Shown here one piece after another: positions 8,074-15,163 of a DNA stretch of 19,840 nt; the first letter of the stretch is position 1; every line of letters begins with the position of its first letter. The translations under genes and the position numbers were made by a program. A model generated the notes under the pieces. It did not search any database. It saw nothing but the letters and a program-made list of their open reading frames with translations, and was not told the origin of the DNA. Source of the stretch: Flemingiibacterium sp045636145 (GTDB lineage Bacteria; Bacillota; Clostridia; Oscillospirales; CAG-272); contig JAZTWV010000037.1 in the NCBI GenBank assembly GCA_045636145.1, positions 1 through 19,840 of the forward strand. Direction: 5' to 3'.

Positions 8074-8822
8074 CGAAGCTCTCTCCGTACCTCTGCCGCC
8101 TTACCGCAGGAATAAGCTCCCTCGGAGCAAGCGCCGTAGAGGCAGGACGGACCTGCGCGGCCGAACAGCAGGGGACATACTGCGCGTACTTCTTTTAACA
8201 TAGCAATGGCAAGCTCGCGAATCTCCCACTGTGCTCTGGTACAGCAGCGCAGACGGAAGAAGTTGTGAAGTGAGCGCACGTTCATTGTCATAATGATTCT
8301 TGTGTCGCAGGCGTTTGGAAGCACGAAGCGTGCATCCTCGTTTGCCTTTTTCTCGGCGGCACGCTTTGCCTCCGCCTCAGGCATACCTGCGGCGAGATTT
8401 GCCGTAAGGTGTCGGGCGGCAAGCTTCTCGCGAAGGCTCTCGTAATGCTTTGCATCCTCCTCCATAGCGGCGATAAATTCCTCCCTCGCTTCGGGCAGGG
8501 CATCTATCTCCGGGGGGATTATGTAGGAAAAGTCACACTTTGAAACATAACGCTGACTCTGCACGGAGAAAGAGGCTATGCGGTGACGTGTTATCTGAGC
8601 AAGGAGTGCGCGGGACACGCCCTCGATTCCGAATGTGAAGCTTGCGTGCTCAACGGGGGACTCGTGACCGAGGTCCTCAAGCATCCGAAGAAAGCTCTCC
8701 ACCTTTTCGGGGGTGAGATTGTCCATAAGGGTGTCTATATCGCTCTTTGCATAGCAGAGCTTTGCCGCCGCCGCGATGGTCTTTTCCGCGTCGGGGGTGT
8801 AGGTTAAAAGCTTTACGTTCAT
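8070..8822 (-). CDS. thyX: Flavin-dependent thymidylate synthase ThyX
   Basis: A 250-residue enzyme converting dUMP to dTMP with FAD, NADPH and methylene-tetrahydrofolate, the thymidylate route of organisms lacking or duplicating ThyA. The ThyX signature RHR..S....S.R is at residues 79-91 (RHRIASFSVQSQR), and the second conserved Arg is in CTRAQWEIREL. The C-terminus carries four cysteines (216, 227, 232, 239; spacing C-x10-C-x4-C-x6-C) in a CPLLF..GPSC..G.CSEG..SCG context, beyond the catalytic core. These could bind a metal or be structural; this is inference. The gene overlaps both neighbours by ATGA junctions. It is slightly longer than the compact ThyX of about 220 residues because of this tail. 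Confidence 0.95.
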   Translation of the reverse strand: MNVKLLTYTPDAEKTIAAAAKLCYAKSDIDTLMDNLTPEKVESFLRMLEDLGHESPVEHASFTFGIEGVSRALLAQITRHRIASFSVQSQRYVSKCDFSYIIPPEIDALPEAREEFIAAMEEDAKHYESLREKLAARHLTANLAAGMPEAEAKRAAEKKANEDARFVLPNACDTRIIMTMNVRSLHNFFRLRCCTRAQWEIRELAIAMLKEVRAVCPLLFGRAGPSCLYGACSEGAYSCGKAAEVRRELR

Positions 8823-9613
8823 TTTGTTACTCCTTTTAAGCTGTCGTTTTTATGCTTGCCCGAAAGTCTGAAGCCTATGACTCCGATGAGAAACCTCGGA
8901 AGCTTCATCATGCGTCCGATACGGGACGGCTGGCATATAAGGCGGTAAAACCATTCAAGTCCAAGCTTTATAAATATTTCCGGTGCACGCTTCACGTTTC
9001 CGCTGTAGCCGTCAAGGCTTCCGCCAAGGGCAAGGCACAGCTTAACGGATGTGAGCCGCTGGCGGTTTGCAAGCACCCATTTTTCCTGTACGGGAACACC
9101 GAGACACACATAGAGTATGTCGGGAGCGGCGGCATTGATGATATCAATGACACGGTCGTTCTCCTCACCCTCTTTTTTGAAATATCCGTCGTGTGTGCCA
9201 ACGATATTAACGTGAGGGTAGGTTTCAAGAAGCTTATTTCGTGCCGCTTCGGCAATCCCCGGCTTTCCGCCAAGGAAAAATATCTTGGCACCGCTGTCGT
9301 TTGAGTGCTTTATCATTTCAAGTCCCAATTCAAAGCCGGCACATTTTGCCGTAAGGGGGCGTCCGAGTATTTTTGAAGCGTAAATGACACCGATTCCGTC
9401 GGGAGTCACAAGGTCCGCTCCGTTTATGACGGAGTAGAGTGATTCATCCTCAACACAGGACTGTATTATCTCGCTGTTTGGTGTGAATACCGCCCGTGGT
9501 GTGCCGTTTTCTCCGCTCAGGAACTCCTTGCATATCTCCGCCGCGCCGGAAAGTGTCACATCGTGGACACCCACACCGCGGATGATTACTTTTTTTGTAT
9601 TTTCGTAGAGCAT
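8819..9613 (-). CDS. WecG/TagA/CpsF family glycosyltransferase (GT26)
   Basis: A 264-residue glycosyltransferase acting at the inner face of the membrane on lipid-linked sugars, adding N-acetylmannosamine or its uronic acid in teichoic acid linkage units or polysaccharides. Thr44 in FTPNSE and Asp72 in TPDGIG fall seven residues after Thr37 and Asp65, the key residues of Thermoanaerobacter TagA. The family segments LGVPVQEKW and GLEWFYRLICQPSRIGRM are present; the second belongs to the basic tail thought to bind membrane. It is first in a four-gene operon under a strong promoter. TagA itself would need tag partners, absent here, so the exact sugar is uncertain. AAGGA lies 11 bases ahead of the ATG. 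Confidence 0.92.
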   Translation of the reverse strand: MLYENTKKVIIRGVGVHDVTLSGAAEICKEFLSGENGTPRAVFTPNSEIIQSCVEDESLYSVINGADLVTPDGIGVIYASKILGRPLTAKCAGFELGLEMIKHSNDSGAKIFFLGGKPGIAEAARNKLLETYPHVNIVGTHDGYFKKEGEENDRVIDIINAAAPDILYVCLGVPVQEKWVLANRQRLTSVKLCLALGGSLDGYSGNVKRAPEIFIKLGLEWFYRLICQPSRIGRMMKLPRFLIGVIGFRLSGKHKNDSLKGVTK

Positions 9614-9650
9614 TATTACAATATCCTTGATTTTTTATTCATTAAACTAT

Positions 9651-9679
9651 ATTATAGCATAAATTTCGGGAATTTGCAA
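9651..9679 (-). promoter_or_regulatory. Sigma-A promoter of the glycosyltransferase-thyX-trmH-patatin operon
   Basis: On the minus strand TTGCAA (9679-9674), a 17-base spacer and TATAAT (9656-9651) with an extended TGC just before the -10. This is a strong promoter about 38 bases before the first start codon. Confidence 0.85.
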
Positions 9680-9830
9680 GAACAATTTTCTGCACAGAAG
9701 CCAAGGCAAACAGAAACGCTTACTGTATAGCAAAAAATGTCAGAAAAACACAAAAATCAGCTCCGTTCATATGACGGTAACAATTTTATATTATACTGTT
9801 AGAAAGAAATTTTATAAGGGAGGCGGCAGC

Positions 9831-12245
9831 ATGAAAATAAATATTTCCGTGCGAGAGCTTATAAGCTTTGTCATGCGTTCCGGCAGTATGGACAGACCCC
9901 GTGCAAGCTATGCAAGGCTGAGAGCCGGCACGAAGATACATAAGCTCATACAGAGCCGCGGCGGCGACAGTTATATGGCTGAAGTGCCCCTTTCCTGCGA
10001 TATCCAATATGAAGATGTAATTTTCTCCGTCTCCGGCCGTGCCGACGGCATCATCTCAGACGAGAGGGGATATACCGTCGACGAGATAAAATCCATCGCG
10101 CGCTCACCCTCGGGGATATCTCCCGAGGATTATCCGGAATACGAGGCTCAGGCGGACACTTACGCATATATGCTCACAAGGCTGTATAATCTTGACGGCG
10201 TGACGGTGCGGCTGACCTTCGTATCTGTGGAGAGCCTTGAATCCGAGTCCTACGATGCTTTCAGAAGCGCGGAACAGCTAAAAGAGAGGGTATTTTCACT
10301 GCTTTCCCGGTATTACCGCTTCGCGAAGCTTCAGGCGGAGGGGGCGGAGCGTTTTACAAGCTCAGCAGAGAAGCTGAAATTCCCACACAAGACCTACAGA
10401 GAGGGTCAGCAGGATATTATTCTTGAAACCTTTCGTAACATCAAAAAGGGCGGCAAGCTTTTTGTACAAGCACCCACGGGAATCGGTAAGACCCTTTCCG
10501 TGTGCTACGGTGCCGTCAAGGCTGTGGGCGAGGGATGCGGCAGGCGCATATTCTATTTTACGCCAAAATCAACGGTTGGCGAAGCACCGATTGCCGCCTT
10601 TGATCTTATGCGTGCACACGGACTTTCGGCGCGCATTATAACTCTTACCGCCAAGGAGCGGATGTGTCACTGCAAGGAGCGTGTGCACGACTGCGCGTCG
10701 GACGTATGCCCCTATTCAAACGGTCACTACGACAGGGTGAACGACGCGCTTTTTGACCTGCTTTCAAGCCACATGGATATTACGGCGGAAAATGTGGCAG
10801 AGGTTGCGAAAAAGCATATGGTATGCCCCTACGAGCTGTCCCTTGATGCGGCACTGTTCTGTGACGTTGTGATATGCGACTGCAACTATCTTTTTGACCC
10901 CCGTGTTTATCTTCGCAGATTCTTCGACGAGGGGGGCGACAGGGAGGGAAGCATCGCCCTTGTGGACGAGGCGCACGACCTTATCGACCGGGCGCGTGAG
11001 ATGTACTCGGCTGACATATCCTCGTCGGATTTTACGGCTATTGGCAGTCTTATTCCCGAGAGCGACTTTATTCTGTATCTGCCCCTTAAGCATCTTACAG
11101 AATCCCTTGCTGAGATTCGGGGACGGTGTGTTGAAAACGAATACTTCGACGGTGAGGAGCAGTGCGGAACGCTTCTTCGCGACGAGCCGTTTAAGGATAT
11201 TGCCGAGAGCTCGGCGGAGTTTTTCAGGGCGGCGATAAGCTGGCTTCGTGTGAACGGCGGCGGTGCGGCGGATGTTCCTCTTGGTGCGCACACTCTCGAA
11301 TTTGCGGTGAGGGAAGCGGCGTTTTCCGCCAAGCGTTTTGCAGATGCCTGCGCCCGTGCGGATGAGCGTTTTGTCCACCTTGCTAAAAGGCGCGGTGAGC
11401 GTGTGGAGGTGCGTGCTGTATGCATTGACCCGTCGAAGCTTCTTTCCGAGCGGATGAAGCGTGTACGCTGTACGGTGCTGTTTTCGGCGACCATGAAGCC
11501 CATGGATTATTTTACCGATCTTCTGGGCGGCAAGGGGGCTGAGACGCTCACGCTTCCGTCGCCATTTGACCGCCGGCAGATGTTTTCCGCAATCATGCAC
11601 AAGATATCCATGCGGTACGCTGACCGTGAGCGTACTCTTTCCCCGGTCATTGAGATAATCGACACCGTGGTAAACGCCAGAATGGGCAACTACATGGTAT
11701 TTCTGCCGTCCTACGAGATGCTTCGGCAGGTGGTACACGCATACCGTCGGTACGACCCATACGCGGACATCTGTGTGCAGAAGCCGGAGATGTCTCTTTC
11801 GGAGCGCACGGCGTTTCTTGCAAAATTCAAGGAGGACGGTGCGGTTATCGGTTTTGCGGTGCTTGGGGGGATGTTTTCCGAGAGCATCGACCTTGCAGGC
11901 GAGAAGCTTATCGGTGCGATTGTAGTGGGCACGGGGCTTGCGAGGCTTAATCTTGAGACCAACATAATTGCGGATTATTTTACGAAGACACGCGAGGCAG
12001 GTTTTGAGTACGCTTACCTATATCCTGCCATGAACAAGGTGCTTCAGGCGGTAGGTCGTGTTATCCGAACAGAGTCCGACCGCGGCGTTTGCATTCTGAT
12101 AGACGACCGTTATGCGACGCCCCAATATTCGCGCCTTTTATGCGATCACATCCGCGACATTCATCTTGTGGGCAACGAGATCGCTCTTTCCCACGCTCTT
12201 GACGAGTTCTGGGAGGGGGAGGAGGAGAACGGGTCGCTTTCTTGA
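9831..12245 (+). CDS. PD-(D/E)XK nuclease fused to an XPD/DinG-type Fe-S DNA helicase
   Basis: An 804-residue fusion. Residues about 1-165 look like a RecB/Cas4-type nuclease: Asp72 in GRADGI, Glu85-Ile-Lys87 in TVDEIKS, an upstream His in TKIHKLI and a QADTYAY (QxxxY) motif. The helicase follows: Walker A QAPTGIGKT (213-221), DEAH (379-382), FSATMKPMDYF, and motif VI QAVGRVIR (739-746). Between Walker A and DEAH are cysteines 279, 281, 288, 293 and 332, of which four should hold the Fe-S cluster as in XPD and DinG. It should unwind and cut DNA in repair, perhaps loading at 5' ends. ATG9831 has GGGAGG upstream; an in-frame ATG at 9771 lies in AT-rich leader and is rejected. The last codons and stop fall in a repeat element. 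Confidence 0.9.
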   Translation: MKINISVRELISFVMRSGSMDRPRASYARLRAGTKIHKLIQSRGGDSYMAEVPLSCDIQYEDVIFSVSGRADGIISDERGYTVDEIKSIARSPSGISPEDYPEYEAQADTYAYMLTRLYNLDGVTVRLTFVSVESLESESYDAFRSAEQLKERVFSLLSRYYRFAKLQAEGAERFTSSAEKLKFPHKTYREGQQDIILETFRNIKKGGKLFVQAPTGIGKTLSVCYGAVKAVGEGCGRRIFYFTPKSTVGEAPIAAFDLMRAHGLSARIITLTAKERMCHCKERVHDCASDVCPYSNGHYDRVNDALFDLLSSHMDITAENVAEVAKKHMVCPYELSLDAALFCDVVICDCNYLFDPRVYLRRFFDEGGDREGSIALVDEAHDLIDRAREMYSADISSSDFTAIGSLIPESDFILYLPLKHLTESLAEIRGRCVENEYFDGEEQCGTLLRDEPFKDIAESSAEFFRAAISWLRVNGGGAADVPLGAHTLEFAVREAAFSAKRFADACARADERFVHLAKRRGERVEVRAVCIDPSKLLSERMKRVRCTVLFSATMKPMDYFTDLLGGKGAETLTLPSPFDRRQMFSAIMHKISMRYADRERTLSPVIEIIDTVVNARMGNYMVFLPSYEMLRQVVHAYRRYDPYADICVQKPEMSLSERTAFLAKFKEDGAVIGFAVLGGMFSESIDLAGEKLIGAIVVGTGLARLNLETNIIADYFTKTREAGFEYAYLYPAMNKVLQAVGRVIRTESDRGVCILIDDRYATPQYSRLLCDHIRDIHLVGNEIALSHALDEFWEGEEENGSLS

Positions 12246-12424
12246 AAGAAAGCTCCGCAAAGAACTTTATACAGGGTGTTATTACACCGATAATGCAACA
12301 CGAGTGCGTAATCGTTAGGACGCACTACTCGCGCCGCCTGCATGGATCCTCACCATTCCGGCGGCTTGGGTTGGCGGTAAGGGTTAGTGTTGTGGGGCGC
12401 GACCGCATGGCGGCGCGCATTGCG
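12222..12424 (+). repeat. Structured dispersed repeat, copy 1, core module
   Basis: Core of the repeat family. It starts at the palindrome CGCTTTCTTGAAAGAAAGCT (12235-12254), continues through CCGCAAAGAACTTTATAC, a 7-bp stem AGTGCGT/ACGCACT (12303-12309 with 12320-12326), a two-part stem CCGCC..ATGG with CCAT..GGCGG (near 12335-12365), and a stem GCGCGACCGC/GCGGCGCGC (near 12397-12418). Similarity with copy 3 begins before the palindrome, at GGAGAACG, so the last seven or so codons of the helicase gene and its TGA (12243-12245) are made of repeat sequence. Confidence 0.85.
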
Positions 12425-12765
12425 GCTCTCCGTAGGGGGCGACGTCCTCGACGCCCTGTCCCCAAAAGGTGCGCCCACAGCCGCGAATCCAGACATAACC
12501 GAACGAAGCATAAACTTTCCCATTTCCCAAAGCCCATCTGATCGAAGCGCAAGTATAGCGCGGCTGTGGTCACTACCCAAGCACGCAGCGAAGCGTCCGT
12601 GCGCGCCCAAGGAAGTATTCCCCCTCTGTTTGCTTGTCTACAATAACCGTAATCGAAGCCAAGGGAAAGGGGGAGAGTCTAAGAGAGGGGTGAAAACCGC
12701 GCGGCATTGAGCGTGGTTTTCGCTCCTCTCTTCGTTTTCCCTGAAGCCGCGACAGCGGCGGAGGA
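12425..12765 (+). repeat. Copy 1, outer modules shared only with the inverted copy 2
   Basis: After the core come a variable hairpin (GGGCG/CGCCC, about 12436-12455), a module closed by CACAGCCGCG (12476-12485) and CGCGGCTGTG (12559-12568), a hairpin at 12581-12606, and an 18-bp stem with two G-T pairs (12681-12698 with 12715-12732) ending with GCCGC/GCGGC (12746-12759). The same order recurs reversed at 14610-14949. With the core this fills the gene-free stretch between the helicase and the decarboxylase pair. Open frames here are short, lack ribosome sites and are repeated in all frames, so no gene is called. Confidence 0.8.
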
Positions 12766-12767
12766 CA

Positions 12768-12811
12768 TAAAAAAGCGCCTCCGATGTATCAACATCGGAA
12801 GCGCGCTTTTT
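12768..12811 (-). terminator. Intrinsic terminator of the decarboxylase beta/gamma-like operon
   Basis: Stem GCGC-TCCGATG with CATCGGA-GCGC (one mismatch, loop TATCAA), flanked by A6-7 on the left and T7 on the right. It lies four bases beyond the stop of the minus-strand small protein and could also stop plus-strand reads coming from the repeat. Confidence 0.82.
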
Positions 12812-12814
12812 TTC

Positions 12815-13189
12815 TTACTGCTCGTCGCTCTTCTTGCCGGAAAAGGCCTTGTTGAGAATCGTCGTCACGCTCATTATAAGCGCAATAACAATAAATATAC
12901 CAATCATGCCTGTTCCCATATATCCGAGATTTGAAACGAAGTTTCCGGGATTAAATTCAATCCCCGAAAGAAGATCACCGTCAGTTCCCGATTCAGCCTC
13001 TGCAAAATGCTCCGCATAAAATTCAAGGCAAGCCGCGCAGTCGATATTTGAAATATCTATTGCCGCAACGGATTCGGAATCGTTAAAATCAATCGAACTA
13101 AAATCAATATGAGTGTGTGCCGCATCAAGCACCGCGGAGGTGTCAAGGGCGGTATCAAAGGTCTCTGCCGTGTTGTTAAGATCAGCCAT
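12815..13189 (-). CDS. OadG-like small membrane subunit of a sodium-pump decarboxylase
   Basis: A 124-residue acidic protein with one membrane helix at about residues 89-112. The segment YMGTGMIGIFIVIALIMS resembles the Gly-Met-x2-Phe helix of OadG/MmdD gamma or delta subunits, which hold the membrane beta subunit to the soluble carboxyltransferase. The first 85 residues are rich in Asp, Glu, Ala and Ser, and contain the pair Cys51/Cys54 (DCAAC). They show no biotin-attachment motif (such as AMKM). Start: GGAGG lies eight bases before ATG13189; a TTG six bases earlier is less suitable. It begins 15 bases after the beta-subunit stop, so the two are co-transcribed. Resemblance is weak and confined to the helix; position is the stronger argument. 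Confidence 0.65.
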   Translation of the reverse strand: MADLNNTAETFDTALDTSAVLDAAHTHIDFSSIDFNDSESVAAIDISNIDCAACLEFYAEHFAEAESGTDGDLLSGIEFNPGNFVSNLGYMGTGMIGIFIVIALIMSVTTILNKAFSGKKSDEQ

Positions 13190-13204
13190 TATCAAATCCT
13201 CCTT

Positions 13205-14368
13205 TTAGAAATACTGAGCGAAGTTGAGGATAAGACCGCCTGCGATAACGGATGCGATCTGTCCCGAAACGTTTACGCCCATGGACTGCATGAGAAGGAA
13301 GTTCTGAGGATCTTCCTTAAGTCCCATCTTGTGTACGATACGTCCAGCCATGGGGAATGCGGAAATACCTGCCGCGCCTACCATGGGGTTGATCTTTTCC
13401 TTTAAGAAAAGGTTGAGTATCTTTGCGAATACCACGCCGCCTGCGGTGTCGAAGATGAACGCGAACAGACCGAGGGCGAGAATGAGCAGGGTGGGAAGTG
13501 CAAGGAACTGCTCGTAGTGCATCTGAGATGCGATGGTGATACCGAGGAAGATTGTGATAAGGTTTGCGAGCACCTTCTGCGCGGTCTCGGAGAGAGAATC
13601 CAGCACGCCGCACTCACGGATGAGATTACCGAACATGAGGAATCCTACGAGGGACACGGAGGAGGGAGCGAACAGACCTGCAATTACGGTGATAACGATG
13701 GGGAAGAGTATGCGTGTTGCCTTGCTTACGTTAGCAGGCTTGTAGGGCATACGGATCATGCGCTCTTTCTTTGTGGTGAGCGCCTTGATAACGGGGGGCT
13801 GGATGATCGGCACGAGTGCCATGTATGAGTAAGCCGCCACCATGATGGGACCCACAAATTTGGAGTTGAGCTGCTGTGCCACGACGATTGCCGTAGGGCC
13901 GTCAGCCGCACCGATGATACCGATAGATGCCGCGTCAGGCAGATCGAAGAATATGGAAGCGAGGCAGAAGGTGAAGAAGATACCAAACTGTGCCGCCGCA
14001 CCGAATACCATCAGCTTGGGATTGGAGAGGATCGGACCGAAGTCGATCATCGCGCCGATACCGATGAAGAGGATAAGGGGAAACAGCTCGTTTGCGATAC
14101 CTGCTTCGTAGAGGGTGCGCAGAGGACCTGCCTCCGAGTGAGAAATAACCCCGTCCACCACGCTTATAACCGATTCAACGGCTGCTGAAGAGCCGGGGAG
14201 GTTAACGAGGATAGCACCGAAGCCCATAGGGAGGAGCAGGGTAGGTTCCATTTCCTTTTTGATGGCGAGGAAAATGAGAATGCCGCCGATTGCCCACATG
14301 ATGACCTGTCTTATATCAAGATTTCCGAGATTTGAGAACAGGTCTTGAAGGCTGCTTAAAAAATCCAT
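13205..14368 (-). CDS. Sodium ion-translocating decarboxylase subunit beta (OadB/GcdB/MmdB family)
   Basis: A 387-residue polytopic membrane protein. In this family the beta subunit decarboxylates carboxybiotin and uses the energy to export sodium. Hallmarks are GAADGPTAIVVAQQL with the ion-linked Asp, AYSYMALVPIIQPP with its Tyr, the region GNLIRECGV, and MGVNVSGQIASVIAGG near the C-terminus, corresponding to the polar helix VIII. Length fits the family (about 375-430). Oxaloacetate, malonyl/methylmalonyl and glutaconyl decarboxylases share this subunit, and no alpha subunit or biotin carrier lies in the window, so the substrate is unknown. The promoter is some 45 bases upstream. The pair is bracketed by inverted copies of the repeat. 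Confidence 0.93.
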   Translation of the reverse strand: MDFLSSLQDLFSNLGNLDIRQVIMWAIGGILIFLAIKKEMEPTLLLPMGFGAILVNLPGSSAAVESVISVVDGVISHSEAGPLRTLYEAGIANELFPLILFIGIGAMIDFGPILSNPKLMVFGAAAQFGIFFTFCLASIFFDLPDAASIGIIGAADGPTAIVVAQQLNSKFVGPIMVAAYSYMALVPIIQPPVIKALTTKKERMIRMPYKPANVSKATRILFPIVITVIAGLFAPSSVSLVGFLMFGNLIRECGVLDSLSETAQKVLANLITIFLGITIASQMHYEQFLALPTLLILALGLFAFIFDTAGGVVFAKILNLFLKEKINPMVGAAGISAFPMAGRIVHKMGLKEDPQNFLLMQSMGVNVSGQIASVIAGGLILNFAQYF

Positions 14369-14413
14369 GTGTTTTGACCGTACCTTTCATAAATATTAAA
14401 AAAGACTTCATAT

Positions 14414-14442
14414 ATTATACACCAAATCCGCCGAAAAAGCAA
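14414..14442 (-). promoter_or_regulatory. Sigma-A promoter of the decarboxylase beta-subunit operon
   Basis: On the minus strand TTGCTT (14442-14437), a 17-base spacer and TATAAT (14419-14414), in an AT-rich stretch about 45 bases before the beta-subunit start. Confidence 0.7.
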
Positions 14443-14609
14443 GCATAAAAATGTTTTTTTGAAATTTTCGTACATATTATATAAATTCATCCTCTATACG
14501 GCATTTCGGCGGTAAAAGCAGTTGTCAGCGCGTTTTTTTGCCCTTTTTTCGGTAATCGCAGTTGTTAATGGTTGACATAGGGAACTGCCGCGCTCACGCG
14601 GCATGGGGG
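14443..14609. other. Gene-free stretch upstream of the decarboxylase operon
   Basis: It contains a direct repeat of 16 bases with two differences, CGGTAAAAGCAGTTGT (14510-14525) and CGGTAATCGCAGTTGT (14550-14565), exactly 40 bp apart. A perfect hairpin GCCGCG-CTCA-CGCGGC (14587-14602) marks the outer edge of the inverted repeat copy. No open frame is supported here. Confidence 0.6.
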
Positions 14610-14949
14610 GGACGCCTCCGCCGCATCCTGCGGCTACGGGGGGACGAAGGGAGGTTAAAACCGCCGCTGCGCTCTTGGTTTTAGCCTCCCTTGCGCCCTC
14701 CCCCTTTCCTCCGCTAAAAGCGGTTATGGGGAGATAGCGGCGCGACGTTACGCGATTCTGCGTACCGCGTTTTCGCGCACGGACGCTTCGCTGCGTGCTG
14801 GACTTCGGTCACAGCCGCGCTATACTTGCGCTTCGAGGGGATGGGCTTTAGGAAATGGGGAAGTTTATGCTTCGTTCGGTTATGTCTGGATGCGCGGCTG
14901 TGGGCGTTACACAGGAAACGGCGGGAGCATGCACCCGCCCTACGGTGAT
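14610..14949 (-). repeat. Copy 2, outer modules (inverted match to 12425-12765)
   Basis: Read on the minus strand it repeats the modules of copy 1: a variable hairpin (GGCGGG, eight bases, CCCGCC), CACAGCCGCG...CGCGGCTGTG (arms at 14893-14902 and 14810-14819 on the plus strand), the GCACG...CGTGC hairpin, then a 16-bp stem with one G-T pair (14647-14662 with 14677-14692) and GCCGCA-TCC-TGCGGC (14620-14634). Arms are conserved; several loops and one whole hairpin differ from copy 1. Confidence 0.8.
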
Positions 14950-15163
14950 ACCGCAACGCGCGCCGCCTTGCGGTCGCGCCCTCCCTACACAAACGCTTAC
15001 CGCCAACCCAAGCCGCCGGAATGGTGAGGACCCATGCAGGCGGCGCGGGTCGTGCGCCCAAACGGTTAGCACTCGCGTTGCTTTAGCTGTGTAATAATTC
15101 CTTGTATAAAGTTCTTTGCGGATGCTTTTACAAGAACAGCTACCCGATCTCCTATACAAACAA
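14950..15163 (-). repeat. Copy 2 of the structured repeat, core module
   Basis: Minus-strand copy. It has CCGCAAAGAACTTTATAC, the CCGCC..ATGG/CCAT..GGCGG stem and the GCGCGACCGC/GCGGCGCGC stem, almost identical to copy 1 in these parts. Its opening palindrome is degenerate (GCTGTTCTTGTAAAAGC). It abuts copy 3 in direct tandem, with a unit length of about 164-167 bp measured between successive CCTAYACAAAC marks (14984, 15151, 15315). Confidence 0.83.

Noticed and set aside
9771..9830. Earlier ATG for the nuclease-helicase
   Set aside because: The 20 extra residues lie in AT-rich leader; ATG9831 has GGGAGG at proper distance.
10764..11738. A 324-codon frame antisense to the helicase gene
   Set aside because: It overlaps conserved helicase motifs on the other strand and has no recognisable domain.
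12242..12710. Short open frames in the repeat (also 14714-15383 and 19032-19547)
   Set aside because: They appear in several frames and both strands of every copy, lack ribosome sites, and differ between copies by changes that shift the frame; conservation is of hairpins, not codons.
15066..15074. An exact CIRCE half-site TTAGCACTC inside repeat copy 2
   Set aside because: No second arm follows at nine bases, and other copies read TTACGCACTC there, so it is a chance one-base change in the repeat.
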